Below, piece by piece: positions 50,178 through 61,342 of a DNA stretch of 64,000 nt. The stretch is from NCBI GenBank assembly GCA_028681335.1, contig JAQUIT010000011.1, forward strand, positions 1 to 64,000. The letters run 5' to 3'. Source of the stretch: Desulfuromonadaceae bacterium. Its GTDB lineage: Bacteria; Desulfobacterota; Desulfuromonadia; Geobacterales; Pseudopelobacteraceae. The translations under genes were made by a program, and so were the position numbers. The notes under the pieces were generated by a model. That model had not been told where the DNA came from. It saw only the letters and a program-made list of their open reading frames with translations, and did not search any database. Within the stretch, counting starts at the first letter, position 1, and every line of letters begins with the position of its first letter.

Positions 50178-50678
50178 CTAAACTGCGCTGAAGCTCTCCC
50201 GCTCACCTTCAGAAAACATCAGATCAACATCCATAATGACAAGCAACCGTTCAGCGCGGTTATAAACACCGGTGATGAACTCCTGACCGACACCGCCGGC
50301 GAGAGCCATCGATGGCGGCGGCTGAATTTCACTGCCGCGAATTCGGATGACTTCAGAGACCGCATCGACGATAAAGCCGGTGAGGCAGCCAACAACATCC
50401 ATAATGATGATACGGGTGTGACTGTTGTTTTCGTTCTCCATCAGGTTGAAGCGACGGCGCATGGAGATGATCGGGATTACCTTGCCGCGCAGATTAATGA
50501 TCCCCTCGACATGTTGCGGTACGTTGGGCATTTTGGTTATGGTCGGCATACGGATGATCTCGCGAACCTTGAGGACCTCTACACCATACTCTTCATCAGC
50601 GAGCATGAAGCTTACCAATTGGATCAGTTCATCACTCTTTGCAACTTCATCCAGTTTTACCAGTGCGTCTGTAGACAT
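50178..50678 (-). CDS. cheW: CheW-like adaptor (third copy)
   Basis: The 166-residue protein has the CheW layout: QLVSFMLADEEYGVEVLKV, GIINLRGKVIPIISMRRRF and RLLVIMDVDLMF. It is much less like the other two copies than they are like each other. It is directly downstream of two MCPs that lack a tether, suggesting a separate signalling set. No cheA is next to it, so it may join the CheA at 3687 or one outside the window. Confidence 0.93.
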   Translation of the reverse strand: MSTDALVKLDEVAKSDELIQLVSFMLADEEYGVEVLKVREIIRMPTITKMPNVPQHVEGIINLRGKVIPIISMRRRFNLMENENNSHTRIIIMDVVGCLTGFIVDAVSEVIRIRGSEIQPPPSMALAGGVGQEFITGVYNRAERLLVIMDVDLMFSEGERESFSAV

Positions 50679-50749
50679 GGGAGTCTCCTTTATATTTAGA
50701 AATCCAATCGTTCTCCATCAGGGCCCACAGTTCCCAAATGAGAAGGAAA

Positions 50750-52396
50750 TCACAGCTTAAACTGCCGCACCAACCGCTGCAGTTCTTCGGCATTGCTATT
50801 TAACTGTGCCGCCACCGTGGCAGATTCTTGAGCACCCTGTGATGTTTGCTGAATAACATCGGTAATCTGCATCATGTTGCTGGAAATCTCACTGGTAGTG
50901 GCGGTCTGTTCTTCGGCAGCGGTAGCAATCTGGTTTACCTGCATGGCAACATCACTAATTTGCTGAAGGATATCGTTGAGTGACGTTTCTAATTGAGAGG
51001 CTTCTGCTGCACCCTTTTCGGTCCCCTTTACGCCTTCTTCCATCGAAATAATAGCCTGTCTTGTTTCAGTCTGAATAGCCCGGATCATTCCACCAATTTC
51101 CTGGGTAGCATTCGTTGTTCTTGTCGCAAGGTTGCGAACTTCATCGGCCACGACAGCAAATCCGCGTCCCTGTTCGCCTGCACGAGCAGCCTCTATTGCG
51201 GCGTTCAGCGCCAGCAAATTGGTTTGATCGGCAATATCTTCAATGGTTGCTACAATTGCACCAATTTGATCGGAACGTGCGCCAAGCGATTCGATGATAG
51301 CGGCATTTTCACGTGTTTTAGCACCACGCAATTTAATGCCGTCTATGGTGTGACTGGCTACCTCGGCGCCGTTGCTGGCCGCTTGCGAGGCACGCTGTGC
51401 CCCTTCGGCGGCCATTTGACAGTTTTGGGCAATATCACCTGATGTTGCCGACATTTCCTCACCAGCAGTCGCAACCGTTGCCGTTTGTGCCGCAACCTCC
51501 TCCGCACCAGTAGCAATTTGCTCGGCTGTGCTATGCACTTGGCTTGCTGCTGCCGACACCTGCATGGCACTCTCGGCCACTTTTTTCAGCGCTTGGCTGA
51601 AGGAGTCGGCCATAGCATCAAATGATTGCCCGATGGTTCCGAACTCGTCTACCGTTGTCAGTCGAGCCCGCTGTGACAGGTCACCGTTCACCATAGCACC
51701 ACTGATGTTGATGAGGATTGACGCAGCAGATGAAATTGAGCGAATGATCATCAGGCCAAGAACAAGCGATACCAGAATAGAACCGACAATGGCACTGATG
51801 ACCAATATAAGGATTTTGTGATATTTGCTAACAGCCTCTTCGTGGGCTTTTTTCGCAGTAGTATGCTCATAGTTATAGAGTTGCTGCGCAAGTTCATTTG
51901 CAGCCTTAAACAGTGGATTAATAGCCTTTATTGTAAGCTCTGTTGCGCCATGATAATCACCGGCAAGAATAAGGTCACGTACCGGCAACAACCCTTCCTT
52001 GACAAAGCGTGCGCGTTTCTCAGCAAAGTCATCAGCCATACGTTTTTCATCACTACTAAGTGCACTGTTTGAATACTCTTTCCAGATGGATGTAATTTCC
52101 TCAATATTTTTGACGACGGAGTCGAGGTGCTGCTCAGTGGCATGGTCGTGCAATTTAACAATATTCGGGTTCTCCGGGTTATGTTGAAGAGCCAACAACA
52201 GCTGAATCCGGTTGTCACGCATGAGTCCCATAATCTGGTTAATCTGGGAAAGGTTTGTAAGATTTTCCTTATACAACTCCTCAATAGTGTTATTGGCTGA
52301 TTTCATACCCACCAAACCAAGTATACCGGCAGCTGTAACCGAAAGACAGCCTACCAGCAAAATGATGAGAATCTTGGATTTAATACTTAAACTCAT
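50750..52396 (-). CDS. Transmembrane MCP with 4-helix-bundle sensor
   Basis: The 548-residue receptor has membrane helices at about 8-28 and 190-212, with a four-helix-bundle type periplasmic domain between. HAMP and an MCP signalling domain follow, with the tip [20 protein letters not shown]. It ends in [13 protein letters not shown] sequence and has no tether pentapeptide. It shares its final third closely with the MCP upstream. A GGGGG site precedes the ATG. Confidence 0.94.
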   Translation of the reverse strand: MSLSIKSKILIILLVGCLSVTAAGILGLVGMKSANNTIEELYKENLTNLSQINQIMGLMRDNRIQLLLALQHNPENPNIVKLHDHATEQHLDSVVKNIEEITSIWKEYSNSALSSDEKRMADDFAEKRARFVKEGLLPVRDLILAGDYHGATELTIKAINPLFKAANELAQQLYNYEHTTAKKAHEEAVSKYHKILILVISAIVGSILVSLVLGLMIIRSISSAASILINISGAMVNGDLSQRARLTTVDEFGTIGQSFDAMADSFSQALKKVAESAMQVSAAASQVHSTAEQIATGAEEVAAQTATVATAGEEMSATSGDIAQNCQMAAEGAQRASQAASNGAEVASHTIDGIKLRGAKTRENAAIIESLGARSDQIGAIVATIEDIADQTNLLALNAAIEAARAGEQGRGFAVVADEVRNLATRTTNATQEIGGMIRAIQTETRQAIISMEEGVKGTEKGAAEASQLETSLNDILQQISDVAMQVNQIATAAEEQTATTSEISSNMMQITDVIQQTSQGAQESATVAAQLNSNAEELQRLVRQFKL

Positions 52397-52492
52397 TGTT
52401 GCCCCCTTTGATTTTTTATTTAGATTTTGTTTCCTGCTACACCACTACATAGGTTACTTGTGAAGCGGCACCCTGCCACACCATCAGTTTTT

Positions 52493-54550
52493 CTATAGTT
52501 TAAACTGCCGGACCAACCGCTGCAGCTCTTCGGCATTGCCGTTTAACTGTGCCGCTGCCGTGGCGGATTCATGCGCACCATCCGATGTCTGTTGAACAAC
52601 ATCGGTGATCTGCATCATGTTGCTGGATATCTCGCTGGTCGTTGCCGTCTGTTCTTCGGCGGCGGTGGCGATCTGGTTTACCTGCATGGCAACATCGTTG
52701 ATCTGCTGCAGGATATCCTGAAGGGCCTCACCCGATTTGGCCGCTTCAATTGTACCGTTCTCCACCTGATTGACACCCTGCTCCATGGCGTCAACGGCAC
52801 CCTTGGTCTCGCTCTGGATCGCTTTGATCATTTCGCTGATCTCACGCGTCGCACGGGAGGTGCGCTCTGCCAGAGCACGAACTTCGTCAGCTACAACGGC
52901 AAAACCGCGCCCCTGCTCACCTGCCCGGGCCGCTTCGATGGCGGCATTAAGCGCCAGCAAATTAGTCTGATCGGCGATATCTTCAATTGTTCCAATAATA
53001 GCGCCGATCTGGTCGCTGCGCACCCCGAGGCTTTCCACCGTTTTCGCAGATTCCTGCACTTTTTCAGCAATTTGGTTCATGACAGAAACGGTTTTTTCAA
53101 CAACAACTGCGCCACTCTGGGCAGATTGCGATGCCCGCTGTGCCCCCTCTGCCGCAAGCAGGCAGTTCTGGGCGATGTCACCGGAGGTGGCAGACATCTC
53201 CTCACCGGCGGTAGCAACCGTTGCTGCCTGGGCAGCAACCTCCTCCGAACCGGTCGCAATACGTTCAGCACTGACATTTACCTTTGCCGCAGCCTTGGAT
53301 ACTTCTTCTGAAGAACTACTAATTTTTACCAGTATCCCTTTGAGTGCACCCGCCATCCGCTGGATCTCTTGAGAAAGATGTTCCACTTCATCCACGGATT
53401 CAGGCTCATTACCCTCTCTATCAGAAACATTCCTGAAATCACCAGAAGCCAATACCGTGGTCATGGCAATCGCTTCACCCAATGGCCTGGATATCCAGAG
53501 CCGGACAAAGAACATGAACATCATGACAAGAATGACCACGACCAGGACTGTCGCCCCGATCATCGCATTACGTAATATTTTAGCCTCTGCATTTAACTCT
53601 TCAATGTACGAACCGCCGGCTATCACCCAGTCCCACTCCTTAAGGTGACGGTAGGCAACCATTTTCTCGCGGGGTGAGGTTTCGTTTGCCTCTTTATTAA
53701 GCCATGGATAGCGGATGACTCCCTCTTTCTGTTTGAGCATCTCCTTGATAAACTCGTGGCCGGAGGCATCCTTGGATTCAACGATATTGCTCCCTTCCTT
53801 GGTCGGATGAATCTGCAGCTTGCCGGCATCTTTCCCTTCTTTGGCATCTAGAGCGAAAAAATAGCCGGTCTTGCCAAGCTTTACGCTCCGAATCTTATCT
53901 TTAAGCGCCTTAAGCCCATCCGTAAAATCATGGCCGATAAAAAGCGCGCCAATCACGGCACCACTATCATCCTTTACCGGCAGGTATTTGGTAAGATAAT
54001 CCTTACCGAACAGCGTGGCCTTACCGATGAACTCCTCTCCCTTGAGCAGCCCCTGGTACGCCGGAGAGGCTCTGTCCAAGGCGGTGCCGATGGCGCGGCT
54101 GCCATCTTCTTTTTTGAGCGAAGTGCTGGCCCGGATAAAGTCATCGCCGGAACGGACAAAGATCGTGGCGACATCCTGCGTTACCGCGGTGAATCTATCC
54201 ACTATGTCGGTATTAAGATTGAGCGTTGCCGAACCGGCGCTGAGGGTTGGTACCTGCAGGTCTCCGATAGCGACTGTTTTTGAAGCATCTAACCTGAATG
54301 AACCGGGAAAGTAGGTGCGAAACACCGCCATCATCTTGCTGGCGCTATCAGCCTGGGCGACGTGGTAGGAGGACATAAAATTGGCCAGTAGTGTAACCTG
54401 CTGAGTCAAATCGCGCTCCGTACGCTGTTCAAGCTTTTTGGTAATCAGTGCTGAAAGCGAAATGGTAAAGACCACCATGACAATGACAACAATTATCGCC
54501 TGTACCAGTGACAACCTTACCCCAAGTGAAAATTTGGCTGGATTCTTCAT
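52493..54550 (-). CDS. Transmembrane MCP with Cache sensor
   Basis: The ATG at 54550 follows GGGAG and gives 685 residues. A membrane helix (about 16-38) is followed by a large periplasmic Cache-type domain (about 40-325) containing [18 protein letters not shown] and [13 protein letters not shown], then a helix near 330-355, HAMP and the MCP tip [16 protein letters not shown]. No tether is present. Cache domains commonly bind small organic acids or amino acids; the ligand here is not evident. Confidence 0.94.
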   Translation of the reverse strand: MKNPAKFSLGVRLSLVQAIIVVIVMVVFTISLSALITKKLEQRTERDLTQQVTLLANFMSSYHVAQADSASKMMAVFRTYFPGSFRLDASKTVAIGDLQVPTLSAGSATLNLNTDIVDRFTAVTQDVATIFVRSGDDFIRASTSLKKEDGSRAIGTALDRASPAYQGLLKGEEFIGKATLFGKDYLTKYLPVKDDSGAVIGALFIGHDFTDGLKALKDKIRSVKLGKTGYFFALDAKEGKDAGKLQIHPTKEGSNIVESKDASGHEFIKEMLKQKEGVIRYPWLNKEANETSPREKMVAYRHLKEWDWVIAGGSYIEELNAEAKILRNAMIGATVLVVVILVMMFMFFVRLWISRPLGEAIAMTTVLASGDFRNVSDREGNEPESVDEVEHLSQEIQRMAGALKGILVKISSSSEEVSKAAAKVNVSAERIATGSEEVAAQAATVATAGEEMSATSGDIAQNCLLAAEGAQRASQSAQSGAVVVEKTVSVMNQIAEKVQESAKTVESLGVRSDQIGAIIGTIEDIADQTNLLALNAAIEAARAGEQGRGFAVVADEVRALAERTSRATREISEMIKAIQSETKGAVDAMEQGVNQVENGTIEAAKSGEALQDILQQINDVAMQVNQIATAAEEQTATTSEISSNMMQITDVVQQTSDGAHESATAAAQLNGNAEELQRLVRQFKL

Positions 54551-54692
54551 GCGAACTCCCTTTTTCTCTGTATTTCTCAGTATTTCAAAAATCGGCAATG
54601 ATGATTACCAGCTGATGAGGGCTGCACTTCCACGGCCGCGCCTCCTCATGCACGGTAATAAACGTCCATGACGGTAACCGGCAACGCACCAG

Positions 54693-54899
54693 TCAGGAGC
54701 GCTTTATGTTCCTGTCCAACTGGAGCGACACCATGCCGAGGCGAATAATGTCGTCGCGGCCGATAACGCTCAACTCGCTTGCATTCAGGTCATAACCGCT
54801 TTTACGGCACAGACCCTCGATAGATTTTTCTGCCTGTTTCCGGAACTGGTCATCAGTCAACAACCGGCCTAACAGCCGTTCTACCGCTTCCTGGCTCAT
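54693..54899 (-). CDS. Small Os1348/NHLP-leader-like protein
   Basis: The 68-residue product begins MSQEAVERLLGRLLTDDQFR and includes a YDLNASEL segment before a C-terminal LDRNIKR. This matches my memory of Os1348-family NHLP-clan proteins, which resemble the leader part of nitrile-hydratase-type RiPP precursors. A GGAG site precedes the ATG. No RiPP-modifying enzyme or exporter is seen nearby. It is between an MCP and a hybrid kinase, so a non-RiPP signalling role is also possible. Confidence 0.55.
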   Translation of the reverse strand: MSQEAVERLLGRLLTDDQFRKQAEKSIEGLCRKSGYDLNASELSVIGRDDIIRLGMVSLQLDRNIKRS

Positions 54900-54940
54900 A
54901 TCGATCTCCGCAATTCATCCATTTTGATGGAACATTAAAA

Positions 54941-57859
54941 TCACGACAGCTGCGTAACCCGCTTCATCTCGGCAACAAGTTTTTCCGGTTCAATAGGCTT
55001 TGAAACATAGCCATCAAAGCCATTATCCAGAAATCCATCCCGTTCTCCCAACAGCGCATAAGCCGTTACCACAACAACCGGGATATGAGTACCCGTATCA
55101 CACTCACGCTCACGAATCGTTTTCAGGGCTTCCACACCATTCATCACCGGCATGTTAATATCCATAAGAACCACATCGAAGTCATGCTGTTCACATTGCA
55201 CCACGGCATCCCGGCCGTTTTCCACGACAATGACCTCATGTCCCATTTTCTGTAACAGCGCTGAAGCAAAGCGGATGTTGATCGGGTTATCCTCCGCGAG
55301 CAGCACACGAAACGGAGGGCCATCCCATAACTGCTCTAATGGCACAGCAGACGTCTTGAAAGCATCACGCAACTCTGTTGACGAGGCAACGGTGAAAGGA
55401 ATGCTAACCGTAAACGTGCTTCCAACGCCTTTCGTACTCTCCACCGTAATACTTCCGCCCATCAATTCAGCGAGGCGGTTGCAAATAGCCAGTCCAAGCC
55501 CGGTGCCGCCAAAGCGCCGCGACGTTGAGGAATCACCCTGGGTAAACGGCTGAAAAATAGTAGCCTGCGTTTGTTGGTCCATACCGATACCGGTATCCAT
55601 TATTGAGAGTTCCAGAAGCACCTGAGAGGCGTGCCGCTGCTTCACGGCCACCGCCACCAGAATCTCCCCTTTGCGGGTAAACTTGATTGCATTGCCCAGC
55701 ATATTAAGCAGAATCTGTTTCAGACGCAGTTGATCACCAACCACCATACCTGGCACGTCCTGCCGGATATCAACCTTTACGGCCAGCTCCGTAGTTCTAA
55801 TTCTCGACTGCTGTGCTCTGACCACATCATTGATGCAATGACGCACACTGAAATCGGCATATTCCAGCTCAACCATCTCAGATTCAATTTTTGAAAGATC
55901 AAGCACATCGTTGATGAGTGACAGCAGGTTGTTGCCGGAAATGGTGACGTTTTCAATATACTCCCTCTGCTCGTCGTCCAGATCGGTATAGGCAAGCAGC
56001 TGAGTCATACCAAGGACACCATTCATGGGTGTTCGTATCTCGTGACTCATATTGGCCAGGAATGCACTCTTGGCGCGATTGGCAGACTCAGCGGCCTCCT
56101 TCGCCAGTTTCAAGTTTGTCTCATGGTTGACATGTTCGGTAATATCTTCAACAACCTCAACGGCGGAAGTGATAATCCCCTTGGAGTCAAACAGGGGGGT
56201 TGCAACAATTTTGTAGAAACGCAGCCCTGCCGGCGTGGGCGTCTCTTTTACATATTCGTGAATGGCACCATCCAGCAGCGTTTTTGCCACCGGGCAGGAT
56301 GGGCAGACATCAGCACGGGGTGGATCACTAAAACTCCTGTAGCAGACATGTTCATCAATAGTACCTACCGCTGGAAACCATCCCTTCATAACCGGGTTAA
56401 CGGAAAGTATCTTCATCTCGGGGTTTATCACGGCGATGCCAACACCGATATGGTTGAAGATTCCTGAGTACATTGCCTCCCGGTAACGCAGCAATGCCAC
56501 GGCCTCAACCTGCTCGGTAACGTCATCCATGATGCCGAGCACATGAGTGTTCCGGTCGACGGAAGCCATAACCGTCGTTGACATGGAAACCGTCCTCTTC
56601 TTGCCATCCGAACGGGTAATTTCCAATTCTTCCCGTACGAGGCTATCCCCCAGACGCATTTTATCCATGCGGGCAATGGCTCTGTTTTGTGACGTCTCAC
56701 CGGGGCAGAGCAACTGATACCAGCCAAGCCGGTTTATCTGTTCCAGTGAATACCCGGTGATGGCGGTCATGCAGGGGTTCCAGACGGTGAAACGGACATA
56801 GGGGAACTCCGGAACAGCATGGCAGACACAGACCCCTTCTGAGGCATGCTCAATGATTGACGAGAGAAAGTGACGTTCCTGCTGAAGTTCAGCTGTGCGG
56901 GCATGAACCAGCTTCCGCAGCCTGATGTTAATTGACATGGCGAAAGCAGCGACAATGAGCAAGGCAATGCCGATCGCAATCAGAAGTGGAATCCACCGAG
57001 ACCATCTGCTGTCAACAACCGGAAAACCGGTGCCGAGCCATTTACGCTGTATATTAGCCAGCACTCCGGTAGTGCGGGCATGGTTGATAGCTTTGGCGAT
57101 AATTGAATGAATAACGTCATTCCCTTTTCGCACCGCCATGCAGTTTTTACCGATGTAGAGAGGTTCGCCGACTTTTTTTGCCTTATCGACCAGATGGTTG
57201 CTGTAGAGATGGTAGAGAACAATCTGTTCATCGCCGATCAGGGCGTCGGCTCGACCGGAAATCACGGCGTCAATGGCCTGAGCAAAAGTATCTGTTGCGA
57301 CAAGCTGAAAGGCTATCCCCTTGGACTCAAGAAAATCCACGGCATAGTCACCGTGCTGAATGGCGATACGCTTTCCTTTCAGGTCATCGAGGCGGGAGAT
57401 GTCCGGCCGTTCCGTTCTGACAAAAATTGATGCCGGCACATCAAAGAGAGGCTCACTAAAGGCAAATTCCCCGGCGCGTTTTTCGCTGTAAAAGAGGCTG
57501 GTGATGGCGTCGGCTTTTCCGGACAAGACCGCCTGCTGAGCCTGCTGAAAGGGCATATTAAGAAACGTGACTCTGATCCCCAGCTCGGTAGACATCCAGC
57601 GGGCCAATTCGATGCACATGCCATCCATTGAATTGTCTTTTTGGAGAAACTCAAAAGGGGGATATGCTGTCTGGCTGGCAAATACCAGTGGCCCGTGGGC
57701 CTGTAAATACTGCCGTTCTTCAGCGGTCAGATTCACGGTAGCGTTGTATGCCGTCGCAACCAGTGAGCTTGAAAGGATCACCAGCATGAAGGCACACACC
57801 GCTATCAGCTGACGATAATACTTTCCGTTTTGAGGTTTGATTCGGCGACTAAGCTTCAT
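54941..57859 (-). CDS. BvgS-like hybrid kinase with SBP3 sensor and two PAS domains
   Basis: The 972-residue protein has an N-terminal helix, an amino-acid-binding (SBP_bac_3) domain (about 35-270; [29 protein letters not shown]), and a membrane helix near 285-308. Two PAS domains follow (about 330-450 and 460-580), the second with Cys in HVCYRSF and VCPSCPV. HisKA has His near 604, then HATPase and a receiver with Asp near 897. The HPt part of BvgS is absent. The receptor domain probably binds an amino acid or related ligand. Confidence 0.93.
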   Translation of the reverse strand: MKLSRRIKPQNGKYYRQLIAVCAFMLVILSSSLVATAYNATVNLTAEERQYLQAHGPLVFASQTAYPPFEFLQKDNSMDGMCIELARWMSTELGIRVTFLNMPFQQAQQAVLSGKADAITSLFYSEKRAGEFAFSEPLFDVPASIFVRTERPDISRLDDLKGKRIAIQHGDYAVDFLESKGIAFQLVATDTFAQAIDAVISGRADALIGDEQIVLYHLYSNHLVDKAKKVGEPLYIGKNCMAVRKGNDVIHSIIAKAINHARTTGVLANIQRKWLGTGFPVVDSRWSRWIPLLIAIGIALLIVAAFAMSINIRLRKLVHARTAELQQERHFLSSIIEHASEGVCVCHAVPEFPYVRFTVWNPCMTAITGYSLEQINRLGWYQLLCPGETSQNRAIARMDKMRLGDSLVREELEITRSDGKKRTVSMSTTVMASVDRNTHVLGIMDDVTEQVEAVALLRYREAMYSGIFNHIGVGIAVINPEMKILSVNPVMKGWFPAVGTIDEHVCYRSFSDPPRADVCPSCPVAKTLLDGAIHEYVKETPTPAGLRFYKIVATPLFDSKGIITSAVEVVEDITEHVNHETNLKLAKEAAESANRAKSAFLANMSHEIRTPMNGVLGMTQLLAYTDLDDEQREYIENVTISGNNLLSLINDVLDLSKIESEMVELEYADFSVRHCINDVVRAQQSRIRTTELAVKVDIRQDVPGMVVGDQLRLKQILLNMLGNAIKFTRKGEILVAVAVKQRHASQVLLELSIMDTGIGMDQQTQATIFQPFTQGDSSTSRRFGGTGLGLAICNRLAELMGGSITVESTKGVGSTFTVSIPFTVASSTELRDAFKTSAVPLEQLWDGPPFRVLLAEDNPINIRFASALLQKMGHEVIVVENGRDAVVQCEQHDFDVVLMDINMPVMNGVEALKTIRERECDTGTHIPVVVVTAYALLGERDGFLDNGFDGYVSKPIEPEKLVAEMKRVTQLS

Positions 57860-57871
57860 GGCAACTCCCGA

Positions 57872-60520
57872 TCAAACAGTGTTCAGTGGTTCTTCAGAAC
57901 CTTGGTCGTTGTCTGCCGTAAGCAAAAAAGGCAGTTCCAAAGAGAACGTGCTCCCCTGTCCCTCTATGCTCTCAACCCAGAGACGACCTCCCATCAAATC
58001 CGTAAGACGGCGGCAGATCGTCAGTCCCAGCCCGGCACCTCCGTAGCTGCGAACCAATGAGTTGTCAGCCTGTTCAAACGGTGCAAAAATCTGTTCGATT
58101 TTATCCTTTGAAATACCGATGCCGGTATCGGTTATGCCGCAGCGGATCAGTACGTCCTCTCCACCGTTCTGTGAAACGTGAAGCTTTATAGAGATGTTCC
58201 CATGATCGGTAAACTTGACGGCGTTCCCCAGCAGGTTGAGCACTATCTGCCTGAAGCGCAACTGATCGCCAACAACATAAGCGGGCACATTTTCGTCATA
58301 TTCAGTGGTCAATACGAGCCGCTTCTGGTCAACGAGAGATTGCAGTGTGACCATCGCATCTGAAATGGCAGCCATGACGGAGAACCGTTCATGCCTGACA
58401 ACCATCCTCCCCGCTTCTATCTTCGCCAGATCCAGAATATCATTGAGCAGGGTCATAAGATTTTTGCCCGACATCTGAAGACTGTCGAGATACCCCTGTT
58501 GTTCACGATTCAGACTGGTGTAGGAGAGTAACTGTGCCATACCAAGGATGCCATTCATCGGGGTCCTGATCTCGTGGCTCATATTGGCCAGAAACTCACT
58601 TTTGGCACGGTTGGCCGATTCTGCCTCTGTACGGGCAGTCTCCAACTGCAGCATCGTCTCCTTGAGACCGGTGATATCCCGTATCGATTCAATGGCACCA
58701 ACTTTTATGCCGGCACTATTGTACAGAGAGACCGCTGCGGCCCAAACATACGCGCCCTTACCGCCATAGAGCGCAGGGCAGAATGCCTCAGCGGTGATAT
58801 AGCCGTTTTGTGACTTGACCTGGCTGTAAAGCGCCAACACCTCCCGCTGATCCAGCTCAAGCAGGTCTAAAAGCTGCTTTCTGCGCTCCCCGTAAAAAGG
58901 TATCGTATAGGCGTTATCCCCCCTGCCCAGCATGTCAGCTTTACAGACGCCGGACATTTCCTCCATCGCCTTGTTCCAACCGATAACTTTTTTAGAACAA
59001 TCCACGACAAAGGTGGCATCGGGGAGAAACTCAAAAATATCCGCAAGCTGCTGCTGAGACTCGTAAAGCGCCGTACTCATCCGTTTGCACTCAGATATGT
59101 CCCTGAACGTGACCAGCGCAGCCGGGAATTTCTGCCACATTATCCGTGTCACTGACAATTCGACAGGGACACGATGCTGCTGTTTATGGAGCATTTCAGC
59201 TTCATGTACGGCAATATCCGGCTGCTTGTCCGGAGGCAGCCCAGCTACGGCTGTAATATTGGGCGTAACAACCAGACGTTCAATCGTGAGCTTCAACAAT
59301 TCATCAACCACATAGCCGCTGACAATCGAAGCACGTTCATTGGCGTACACCAGGCGGCCACCGGCATTGACCACCATAAAACCATCATGGGCATTATCGG
59401 CAAGCGCCTTGAAGCTGATCTCACTGTTGCGCACCAGCTGTTGCTGTGATTCCAGATCATGCATCATGGTGGAGTATGATTGTGCCAGGACACCGATTTC
59501 ATCACGGCTGGAAAAATCGCCCAGCGCCATGAAAGCGGCCCGGTCCTGACGTTGTGCAATAAAGGACGTCATTGTTGCAAGCGGGGTGAGCAGCCGATAC
59601 ATTGTGAACCAGATGACACCGGCCATCAGGCAGGTCATTGCAACGAGACCCATCGCATAATATCTCGTGGCAGCAACAAGCGGTGCAAAGGCTTCATCAA
59701 CCGGCAGATTGGCACCAAGTATCCAACCGGTTGTTTTCAAGCGTTTGAATGACACCAGAGCATGCAGGCCCCGGGAGTTTGTGGTTTCGCCGCTCCCCTC
59801 AAAACCGGCAATGGCTCTGTCCAGCATTATATTCATACCGGGCAGGGTATCCTTCTGCATGATGCGTGACCGGTCGGGATGCATAACCATGGTACGTTCG
59901 ATTGAATAGAGATAAACATAGCCGGTCTTACCGCTTTTAACTCCGGTCAGCTCACCGAGGACATTATTCCCCATAAGATCAAAACTTCCGGCCAGAATCG
60001 CTATAATACTGCCTGACCGGTCAAATACGGGAGCGGTGAGAATGATCGCCGGGTGTCCGGTGCGGGTAGATGTATAGGGTTCTGAGATCTGTGGTTTTCG
60101 CGTTGCCACTGTTTTTTTAAAATACTCACGGTAGGAGAAATCCCTGCCCCTGCGGCCTTTGACAGCAGGACTTTCCACCAGGAGTTTACCGTCAGGAGAG
60201 AAAAGAAACAGGGCGTTGTTGAAGAGCGACAACAGCGAAATTCTTTCATCAAGAAAGCGCTGTGCCTTGTCTGGGGCGGCGATTATTTCCGGTGAAAGGT
60301 TACCGCCCGCAACGATAAGAGCATTGTGCACCAACTCCAGCCTCTCATCGATACCTTTTGCAAGCGCTGTAACAAATGAAAACTGCTGAGTATAGACAGA
60401 CTCCCTGATACTCTTTTCTAAATATTTTTTACCCCAATATCCAGCGCCGGCACTGAAAACAAGAAAGAGCAGCGTCGCGGTCAAAGCGACCTTTATCTTC
60501 AGGCTCTGCCGGATTATCAT
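57872..60520 (-). CDS. Membrane kinase with Cache and two PAS domains
   Basis: The 882-residue protein has membrane helices near 12-32 and 278-300 around a double-Cache sensor. HAMP, two PAS domains (about 370-490 and 495-620), HisKA (His near 648) and HATPase follow. It has no fused receiver; the receiver gene next to it overlaps its start by four bases and is the natural partner. Twelve bases separate it from the SBP3 kinase downstream. Confidence 0.93.
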   Translation of the reverse strand: MIIRQSLKIKVALTATLLFLVFSAGAGYWGKKYLEKSIRESVYTQQFSFVTALAKGIDERLELVHNALIVAGGNLSPEIIAAPDKAQRFLDERISLLSLFNNALFLFSPDGKLLVESPAVKGRRGRDFSYREYFKKTVATRKPQISEPYTSTRTGHPAIILTAPVFDRSGSIIAILAGSFDLMGNNVLGELTGVKSGKTGYVYLYSIERTMVMHPDRSRIMQKDTLPGMNIMLDRAIAGFEGSGETTNSRGLHALVSFKRLKTTGWILGANLPVDEAFAPLVAATRYYAMGLVAMTCLMAGVIWFTMYRLLTPLATMTSFIAQRQDRAAFMALGDFSSRDEIGVLAQSYSTMMHDLESQQQLVRNSEISFKALADNAHDGFMVVNAGGRLVYANERASIVSGYVVDELLKLTIERLVVTPNITAVAGLPPDKQPDIAVHEAEMLHKQQHRVPVELSVTRIMWQKFPAALVTFRDISECKRMSTALYESQQQLADIFEFLPDATFVVDCSKKVIGWNKAMEEMSGVCKADMLGRGDNAYTIPFYGERRKQLLDLLELDQREVLALYSQVKSQNGYITAEAFCPALYGGKGAYVWAAAVSLYNSAGIKVGAIESIRDITGLKETMLQLETARTEAESANRAKSEFLANMSHEIRTPMNGILGMAQLLSYTSLNREQQGYLDSLQMSGKNLMTLLNDILDLAKIEAGRMVVRHERFSVMAAISDAMVTLQSLVDQKRLVLTTEYDENVPAYVVGDQLRFRQIVLNLLGNAVKFTDHGNISIKLHVSQNGGEDVLIRCGITDTGIGISKDKIEQIFAPFEQADNSLVRSYGGAGLGLTICRRLTDLMGGRLWVESIEGQGSTFSLELPFLLTADNDQGSEEPLNTV

Positions 60521-61161
60521 ACATCGTCCTGACCGGCAGGAATTTTCACCTGTTGAGGCGGATAATGAATCTCCTTACAGGAAGGGCAAATACCATGACT
60601 GAACATGGCTTCCGAATGTTCTGAAATATACTGTTCCATCTGCTGCCAGGTTTGCTGATCATTGCGTATCTGTTTACAGTACATACAGATGCAGATAATC
60701 CCCTCAAGCCGCTTCACTCGTGAAAGAGTTTCCTCCAGTTCCCGCTTCTGCGCCTCCAGCAGATTACGTTGCCGTTTGCGTTCGATCTGATTACGAATCC
60801 TGAGTCTGGTCAGGGCTATATCGAACGGTTTATGAATATAATCAACAGCGCCGAGTTCCAGCCCTTGAGCCTCATTTTTACCCTGATCAAGTGCCGTAAC
60901 GAAGATGACCGGAATATCCGCCGTTGCCGGATCAGCTATCAGAGTTTGCATAACCTCGAAACCTGTCATGCCCGGCATCATGACATCAAGCAGTATCAGA
61001 TCGGGCAGCTGTTCTGCGGCAAGCCGGAGCGCCTCTGTGCCATCATACGCAGAGCTGAGCTCATATTCCTGCCTGAGCGCGCTTACCAACAGCGAGACAT
61101 TTACCGGGTTGTCATCAACGATCAGTATTTTTGCCCTTTCGGACGCGGCAATCTGGCTCAT
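60517..61161 (-). CDS. Receiver protein with C-terminal paired-CxxC domain
   Basis: The 214-residue protein has an N-terminal receiver (Asp in LILLDVMMPGMTG, Lys in IHKPFD), a short coiled coil, and a final region with two close cysteine pairs, CMYCKQIRND and HGICPSCKE, separated by a SEHSEAMFSHG segment. Similar tails occur on deltaproteobacterial signalling proteins and may bind zinc or an Fe-S centre. It is coupled to the Cache-PAS kinase. A sigma-54-type promoter lies upstream. Confidence 0.85.
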   Translation of the reverse strand: MSQIAASERAKILIVDDNPVNVSLLVSALRQEYELSSAYDGTEALRLAAEQLPDLILLDVMMPGMTGFEVMQTLIADPATADIPVIFVTALDQGKNEAQGLELGAVDYIHKPFDIALTRLRIRNQIERKRQRNLLEAQKRELEETLSRVKRLEGIICICMYCKQIRNDQQTWQQMEQYISEHSEAMFSHGICPSCKEIHYPPQQVKIPAGQDDV

Positions 61162-61226
61162 ATTGTCTCCGGGTTTGGCTAACTGTACTTTTTTGGAACA
61201 ATCATATCAGGCTATGACTATAAGGT

Positions 61227-61242
61227 AGCAGTATCAGTGCCA
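61227..61242 (-). promoter_or_regulatory. Candidate sigma-54 promoter for the receiver-kinase operon
   Basis: On the minus strand TGGCACTGATACTGCT has a perfect TGGCAC -24 box and a GC -12 dinucleotide at the right ten-base spacing. It lies about 65 bases ahead of the ATG at 61161 and downstream of an NtrC-type gene. Confidence 0.6.
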
Positions 61243-61342
61243 AAAGCGGACTGGTGAATTATCAGCAGGTTAGAGGAGCAACCAAGTGGGAAAGTGTACT
61301 CATTTGGGACAATACAAAAAGGATGGCAGGGAAGGAGCTTGA

